From NCBI GenBank assembly GCA_009763385.1, contig CM019823.1:47013528-47077527 (forward strand): a DNA stretch of 64,000 nucleotides, read 5' to 3'. A program made the translations under genes and the position numbers. Shown in pieces: positions 58,068-64,000 of the stretch (its first letter is position 1; each line of letters begins with the position of its first letter). The stretch is from Coix lacryma-jobi var. lacryma-jobi (lineage: Eukaryota > Streptophyta > Magnoliopsida > Poales > Poaceae). The notes below the pieces were generated by a model, which saw only the letters and a program-made list of their open reading frames with translations, was not told the DNA's origin and ran no database searches.

Positions 58068-58479
58068 TGTCGCAATGTTCGATGTGACAGGCAAAAAAAA
58101 AATTGCCAGCGAAACGAACACCCCAGCCAGGCGATAAGTTTTTCTGCACGAGAAGCATGTGCTTGATGGTGAGCCATCCGGCCCGGGGCGCACAGCTCGG
58201 CACTGCGGCAGACGGCAGGGCAGGGCACAGGCAGACGTACGACGTGCGACAGACAGGATAGCTTGGCTACTTGCAACGCAAGCGAGAGCGCCGCCGACCT
58301 GCGACCGGCCATCCGCTTCGAAAGCCCCGTCCTAACGGCCCCGCGCCGGGGAGGGGAACATCCCGCAAGCAGGGTGAGGTTGTTTAGTTCGTGTTCGGTT
58401 GGCTGGCTGGATGATCTCTTTTCACTGATAGCCCAACGGCTATTAGGCTTGACCTCGCGTCCTGATCGGGGCGCCCAGC

Positions 58480-58913
58480 CCACTTAATGGCTGGCGGGCC
58501 CTCGTCGCACTGCACATATAAAGAGGGTGGGGGCCGGCGGCTCTCAGTACGAGGTTCACCGTGAGCCGCATTTCCCCACCGACAAACCCTAAGCCGATCT
58601 GAGAGGGGCGCAGCCAGTGACGGGAAGCTCCGCCGCCGCCGTTCCTCAACCCCGTCGCTCTGGACCACGTCCGTCTACGCCATCACCGCCGGACACCTAC
58701 GCCGTCGTCTCCCCCTCCCGTCGCCGATGTCCCCAGGAGCCCGGAGGCCATGGCGGGCACCGGATCCACCTCATCTACTACTTCGTCTGGATCTAACAAC
58801 CTCGGTATGAACTCCTAATCACTCCTCCCCTTCGGATCTAGTTCCTAGTAGTTCATAGGACATGTTTTATGCACTGTTGATTATCTACCCGGCTAGATCT
58901 ACTACCTAGTGAT
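58480..58913 (+). mobile_element. LTR-element leader fragment with TATA box and ATG exon
   Basis: TATA box CATATAAAGAGG at 58513, a GC-rich leader, ATG at 58750 in GGCCATGGCGGG with Ser/Thr-rich start (MAGTGSTSS) and a donor-like CTCG|GTATGAAC at 58802/58803. I recall similar leaders in grass copia-type elements, but a truncated host gene is also possible. It is cut at 58913 by a new repeat. Confidence 0.35.
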
Positions 58914-60280
58914 TGTGGCGGAACCGTCCTGATTATAAGAGCTCAAGTACCGTCTTAGTCAAATCCGTCTGACATCAACTCATACTTGAACCCAAATAAC
59001 CCCGGTAGTCCAGAAATCTCGAAGGATTTCTATCATCATACAACATACAGGATCGCATCGTCCAAGAATTACATTCACAAGGATACAACACAGATAAATG
59101 AACCGGATTTAAAACATCAGAGTGCGAATTTAAGACGGAGTTATTACAAACCCAAATTTAAAGTGCGAAAGCTTAAATAAGTTTTGAAACACGACCACTA
59201 CACATGTGGCCCAAATAGAACAATGTTTGATAACTTAACTCAACACAACTCACTCCTCTTTTTTTTAAGTAACGTGCCACCAGAAGTCTCAGGCCAGCAA
59301 AAGAAAAAGGGAAGCTTCTGGACGACCCTGCCCTGGGCCTACTCCTCATCACCTTCCACTGGGTAGAGGCAGTGCTTACAATAGCCAAAGTAGACCTGGC
59401 CATCTGCAACAACGGGATAAACCCTGAGTACGAGAATGTACTCAGCTAGACTTACCCGTCCAACTGAAAATAAAGACACCAAGGATATGCAAGGCCTTTT
59501 TGGGTGGAGCTGGGATTTTCGTTGCGAAAAGCTCAAAGTTACAATAAGGAATATTAATGCCATTGATGAGCCGTCAGTTTTTAGACCTACCTCTTACTCT
59601 AGGTTTGCACCTGAACTATTTCACCCACTTGAGTCTAACAATCAATAATATAACCATATCTAGTTGACTTATCCACATTTTAGTTGAACCTTTAAAACAT
59701 CACATGGAGTTGTATCGTGGTGAAGCTCGCCATAGTTTCCCACTAACCGGGGGAGACGGCGACTCGAATCGAATTCCAAACCAGCTGGTGAAAGACCTTT
59801 AATACCAACCCACACTTTCCCCGTCGGGTCCATGCATTGGGTAACCGCTCGACGCTTGTTGGTGGTGGTAATCGTCGCGGTTAAAGCACGGACCGCCCAA
59901 TTGGAACCTGGCGATGGCCTCACGCGGCAGATCACATTTCCGTACTAGAGGGCGCGACACGGGTTGAAACCGGCCCGAACAGCTTCTAACAGGCTTTGGG
60001 GTCGATGATTACAGCACCGACATATCCCTAAGTAAAAGGGCGCGTTCAAAAATGAACGAGGGCCAACATCGATACAAAACTACACGATCCAATGGACGGA
60101 CTGCCCCAAGTTTCCAAACTTGTGCCTTGCCTTCCAGTTGACCGTATTTTATTACTACTCAGGTTCTTTTCCACGATAGTAAATATAGCCAACCGTGATC
60201 CGGTAATTACCTATCAGAGGTATTACGGGAACATCCTTAACTACTACTTTTATTAAGCAGGCTAAGCAATTCTACATTAT
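58914..60280. mobile_element. Gypsy-type LTR fragment
   Basis: Starts TGTGGCGGAACCG at 58914 within the preceding element and continues with sequence resembling a grass gypsy LTR (words such as GAGTACGAGAATGTACTCAGC). It is cut by the next element at 60280. No coding region is seen. Confidence 0.4.
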
Positions 60281-61568
60281 TGTCGGTGTTTCGTACCCGG
60301 GGGTGTCTCACCAACGAGTAATATGATCGCGTGCTTCTCTTCCTGGATGGTGATGCAAGGGGACACAAGGATTTATCCTGGTTCGAGCAAAGAAGGCCCT
60401 ACGTCCAGCGGGGGGAGATGTTCTTGTATTACTTGCACCTAAGTGCTTGTACAGGGGAGGATACAAGCTCAGTGAGCGTGGACCGGAGTCCGGACTCGTG
60501 TCTGTGCGTGGACTCGTGTGTTGTGTTCGTCGTCCCGAATGAGGGCCCTAGCGTCCCCTTTTATAGAGCAAGGGGAGGCCAGGGTTACATGAAAGTATTA
60601 CAGGTGTCGGGGCGCATGGTGCCCCATACGGAGAAGGGTAGGAACTCTGTCTTGTCGGGGCCACTGGAGCCGATGTGATCGTCGCTGTTGAGGCGTCCTT
60701 GGGTCGTGGCTTCCATCCTGGGCGCGGACGTGGTGGCGCGACCTGGCGGGAGCCGTACCCGCACCCATCCCGGAATGTACAGTACGCGGTGAGGTCCCTC
60801 CGGGTCTTGGGGTACCTGTCCTCCAATAGCACGAAAGTAGTTAGGGCTCGAGGGGCGCGTAGCCAGCCTCGAGGGGTTACGGTGCAGGGCTCGAGGGGCG
60901 CGTAGCCGGCCTCGAGGGGTTACAGTGCCTGGCTTGGCCGAACAGTGTTGTACTGATGCCCTTTTGCCCATGCTTGTGGTGAAAACGAGACTTGACCTTT
61001 ACACCGAGTTACTGTGGTACACGCCGTGTACTTGTGGACATGACCGGAGTAGGTGAAGGTATTAAATGCGTGGTATGGGCTGGTACGGCTGTATGTGCAG
61101 CTCGAGGTCCGTGCGTTAAGGCTCGAGGTGTGGGGGCGCGCATGCCCGAGGTCTGGAGGGCTCGAGCGAGACAGAGAGCGATCGTGCTCGCCCGAGGCCT
61201 GGCTGGGAGGGCTCGGGCGAGACGGAGACGGAGCGTTCGCCCGAGGCCTTGCTGGGAGGGCTCGGGCGAGACGGAGATAGAGCGTTCGCCCGAGGCCTGG
61301 CTGGGAGGGCTCGGGCGAGACGGAGACGGAGCGTTCGCCCGAGGCCTGGCTCGGGCGAGACGGAGACGGAGCGTTCGCCCGAGGCCTGGCTGGGAGGGCT
61401 CGGGCGAGACGGAGACGGAGCGTTCGCCCGAGGCCTTGCTGGGAGGGCTCGGGAGAGACGGAGACGGAGCGTTCGCCCGAGGCCTTGCTGGGAGGGCTCG
61501 GGCGAGATGGAGACGGAGCGTTCGGCTGTTTGCGTTGATTGGGGGTACCCTTTTTTGTACCACCGACA
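60281..61568 (+). repeat. 5' LTR of PF04195-type element, copy 2
   Basis: 1288 bp with ends TGTCGG...CCGACA, aligned with 1483-2668. TATA-like TTTTATAGAGC near 60557. Differs from copy 1 mainly by the 49 bp array. Confidence 0.85.
61160..61528 (+). repeat. 49 bp tandem array in the LTR of copy 2
   Basis: Eight units begin with GCTCGGGCGAGACGGAG or close variants; five are complete at 49 bp, one lacks nine bases (GCTGGGAGG), the first is diverged and the last is cut. Long ORFs on both strands here (Arg, Ser, Pro repeats) are by-products of the array. Confidence 0.9.
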
Positions 61569-62995
61569 GTAGCCCCCGAGCCCTTGTTTGAGTGCTTGCA
61601 TTCGAGCAGGGGCTTCAGATTGGGATCTCGATGGATAGCTGACTGGTCTCGAGGGTTTTGTCGATTTGATTCCGTGGGTGTCGTGCGAGCGACACCCGCG
61701 GGTGTAGCCCCCGACGCCATGGGGGAGTGGTTAGAACTCCCTCGTGGGCTTCCCGAAGAATCCTTCGTCGTCTGGGAGCCTTCTGCCCAGTGGGCGCGCC
61801 TTTTTAGGCAGATATCGTCAGGGAGCGGAGATCGCGGCGCCGTGTGTACCTGTCAACAGGCTCGGAATGTGGTTTGATAGTCTCATTAAATGTTTACGGT
61901 TACCTTTCCTTTGTCGTGGGAGACTCCGTCCGAGGCTTGGCTCGGAGGGCTTGAGCGAGACGGAGAACGAGCGATCGTTCGAGGTCCGGCCTCGAGGGCT
62001 CAGGCGAGGTGGGGGTCGAGCTTTCACCCGAGGCCTGAAAATCTCATGCTCACATAAAGAAAAGAGATTAGTCGCAACTGTCCGAGTTTTTAGACCCTCT
62101 TTCGTCGAGGGGTGCCAGGCTGAACCGACTGGCCGGCTACTCGAGCTGTCCGGCATGCCGATTACCCTGGCTTGTCATCCCGCGAGTCCTTTCGATCGGA
62201 TGCGAGGGGGGATGCCTCGTACTACCCCGAGCGGGCGAGTATCGAGGTTCCCGGTGAGCTGGTAACGGGGAATCCAAGTGAGAGCTCGTGCCCCGTTAGT
62301 TAGGGGTCGACTGTGGCCCGGAGGCGGTCTCATAAAGCGTGGGTGCTCAGTCTGCAGGAGTGCCGGGTCCATTCGATAGGATCCGGTGGCTCGATGCCTC
62401 CCTCCGAGGGGATCTCACTGCACGTCGAGCTCCCTGCCTTGGATACACGTGAGGGGCCTCGAGGGCTCGGCCCTCGAGTAATGCCGCGAGTGGCGCCCCT
62501 TGGTGTCCCTGACTCGGGTGCTCGAAGCCGGCTGTCGAACCCTTTTCGAGGGCCAGCCTTCGCTGCTTCGAGACTTAGGGCCGGGGCCCGTTTTTACCTT
62601 TATGAAGAACCCTCCGTCGTCTGGGAGTCCTTCTGCCCGTTGGGCACGCCTTTTTAGGCGGAAACCGTCGGGGAGAGCGGCGGGCGCGAAGCCGGAGCGA
62701 CGGTCGTGGCGGGCCCGGGTAGTGGAGCGAATGGAGAGGTAACGCGTGTATCCTGCACCCGGCTCGAGACGCGGTTAGGTGGGCGCATTGAATGCATTCT
62801 GTTACCTTTTTACGTCGTGGGAGATCGCGCCCGTCTGGATTTCCCCCTATAAATACCGAAAGAGGGAAAAAGAACCCTTTACTTTGCTTTTGCCTTCGCC
62901 GCCGCCGTAGCCTTTACGCGCCCTCTCCTTCGAGCTAATCGATTGGGGATTTCCGGCCGCCCGTCCGCCGCTCGGATCCGCGCCGCGCTACCGTC

Positions 62996-64000
62996 ATGGC
63001 CACCCAAACACAGATGCTGCCGGCCGAGGACTGGAGCCCGTCGAAGGTGACGCAGAGCGAGATGGACTCGCTGGTGGCCCAGGGGCTTCTGCGCCCCAAC
63101 CCGGAGGAGGGACCCGCATGGTGGGTTATCCCGTCGGCGGAGCACCGGGAGCCGCACCCGCCGGAGGGGTACGTGGTGAGCTTCACGCGCTACCACCGTA
63201 TGGGGCTCGGCGTCCCGCCGAGCCGCTTCTTGCGAGGGCTGGCCCACCATTTCGAGGTGGAGCTGCAACACTTCTCCCCCAACTCCATCTCGCACGCCGC
63301 CATATTCGCCGCGGTGTGCGAGGGGTACCTGAAGATGGAGCCGCACTGGGAGATGTTCGTCCATCTCTTCCGGGGCGAGCTCTTCATCAAGTCCCTGAAG
63401 CCCAGCGGGAGGCGGCCCGTGCGCATGGGCTCCCTTGCCATCACCGCGAGGGCGGGGACCTCGTCGGCCAATATCCCCCGCGAGTACCTGCGATATAAGC
63501 TATCCACCAACCAGGCCGGGTGGGACGACCATTGGTTCTACCTGCGGAACAAAGGTGGCCTCCTTCTGCAGTATACCGGCAGGGTCCTTACTCGACGCCC
63601 GGAGAAGTGGACCTGGGGCGTCGCGGCGGACAGGCAACGCCACCTGGCCCCGCTGATGGAGATGATGAAGACGCTGGTGGATGAGAAGAAGCTGACCGTG
63701 CAAGCGGTCATTTGGGCGTTCCACCAGCGAAGAGTTCTCCCGTTGGCGGACCGCCCCCTTCTTATGCACGAGATGAGCCCGCAGGCTCAGCTCGAGGCGC
63801 TCAATCGCTCGAGGATGGCCGAAGAGAGGCTGTCCCGGAACGAGGGCGTCTCCCGGGTGTCGATCACGATCCAGGGGCCGTTCGTTCCTGAACTCTCCCA
63901 CCTTGTTGCGATGGCACCCGACGAGGGGTGTCTCGACCTGGTAAGCCTCCCTCGAGTCGAGCTATCTCGAGCCTCCTCCCCCTTCTTCCTCCTTCGACCC
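62996..64000 (+). CDS. Putative gypsy type transposon protein (PF04195 type), copy 2
   Basis: Open for 335 codons to the window end. It matches copy 1 at the N terminus (MATQTQMLPAEDWSPSKV) and continues through the conserved domain: GYVVSFTRYHRMGLGVPP, LQHFSPNSISHAAIF, CEGYLKMEPHWEMFVHLF, then FYLRNKGG. A possible splice donor (GACCTG|GTAAGC) lies at 63940/63941, after which the frame stays open but becomes Ser/Leu-rich, so an intron may begin there. The internal TATA box CTATAAATA at 62848 precedes the ATG by about 150 bp. Function is unknown. Confidence 0.75.
   Translation, partial: MATQTQMLPAEDWSPSKVTQSEMDSLVAQGLLRPNPEEGPAWWVIPSAEHREPHPPEGYVVSFTRYHRMGLGVPPSRFLRGLAHHFEVELQHFSPNSISHAAIFAAVCEGYLKMEPHWEMFVHLFRGELFIKSLKPSGRRPVRMGSLAITARAGTSSANIPREYLRYKLSTNQAGWDDHWFYLRNKGGLLLQYTGRVLTRRPEKWTWGVAADRQRHLAPLMEMMKTLVDEKKLTVQAVIWAFHQRRVLPLADRPLLMHEMSPQAQLEALNRSRMAEERLSRNEGVSRVSITIQGPFVPELSHLVAMAPDEGCLDLVSLPRVELSRASSPFFLLRP

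Larger units (their letters stand above)
60281..64000 (+). mobile_element. PF04195-type LTR retrotransposon, copy 2 (5' part)
   Basis: Same layout as copy 1: LTR 60281-61568, leader 61569-62995, first ORF from 62996, running off the window. ATTAT (60276-60280) is the likely left target duplication. The leader is longer than in copy 1 because of an internal duplication (61745-61930 resembles 62600-62830). Confidence 0.85.

Noticed and set aside
58064..58668. Minus-strand ORFs of 139 and 94 codons
   Set aside because: They lie over a leader with a plus-strand TATA box and show no recognisable protein features.
1483..61568. One giant element of about 60 kb bounded by direct LTRs
   Set aside because: Each LTR is followed by its own leader and first ORF in the same direction, and the left flanks differ (CAACC, ATTAT), so they are two insertions.
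60920..61720. Long ORFs on both strands over the 49 bp array (up to 266 codons, Arg/Ser/Pro repeats)
   Set aside because: They arise because a GC-rich 49 bp repeat has few stops in any frame; no conserved domain and several overlapping frames.

Overview
The window is plant nuclear DNA, most likely from a grass of the panicoid group. Evidence is the density of nested LTR retrotransposons, Stowaway-type MITEs, short CACTA elements with TTTGCCGAGTG subterminal repeats, a grass MITE family starting GGCCTTGTTTA, GT..AG introns and GC-rich monocot 5' leaders. The species cannot be named from the sequence. Two runs of exactly 500 N (4177-4676 and 53978-54477) are scaffold gaps inside retrotransposons, so the order and orientation of the three blocks (1-4176, 4677-53977, 54478-64000) rest on the assembly.

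Layout. 1-1482: gypsy-type LTR fragment. 1483-4176: 5' LTR, leader and first exon of a retrotransposon coding for a 'putative gypsy type transposon' protein (PF04195 type), cut by gap 1. 4677-9814: 3' part of a plus-strand Sirevirus-like copia element (A) with pol 3' end, an intact 515-residue env-like ORF and 3' LTR. It is inserted in the RNase H region of an older minus-strand Sirevirus-like element of another family (B, to 17426). 17427-41759: the genic island. It holds a plus-strand DUF789 gene (six coding exons, with two CACTA elements in its 5.2 kb second intron) and a convergent minus-strand gene for an 856-residue protein of unknown function (six coding exons plus a 5' UTR exon). Between them lie LINE and copia relics. 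41760-53977: two minus-strand Sirevirus-like elements of the same family as A, D being inserted in the integrase of C. 54478-60280: MITEs and old LTR fragments. 60281-64000: a second, better copy of the PF04195-type element, running off the window.

Genes and structure together. Only the two island genes look like ordinary host genes. They are tail to tail, and the DUF789 gene appears to carry a one-base frameshift just before its conserved C terminus. The most unusual signal is in the Sirevirus-like elements. Short odd-centred palindromes (core CGGCASTGCCG in A, C and D; CGGTASTACCG in B) occur in clusters of three to four at fixed places: both ends of the LTR, between the env-like ORF and the LTR, twice before the env-like ORF, and inside the pol reading frame. 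The two families differ at paired arm positions, so the dyad is kept. In element C one such motif is the exact junction of a deletion of about 2.6 kb that removed reverse transcriptase and RNase H. The env-like gene has its own conserved pyrimidine-rich leader with a matching splice donor and acceptor, so it may be expressed from an internal promoter.
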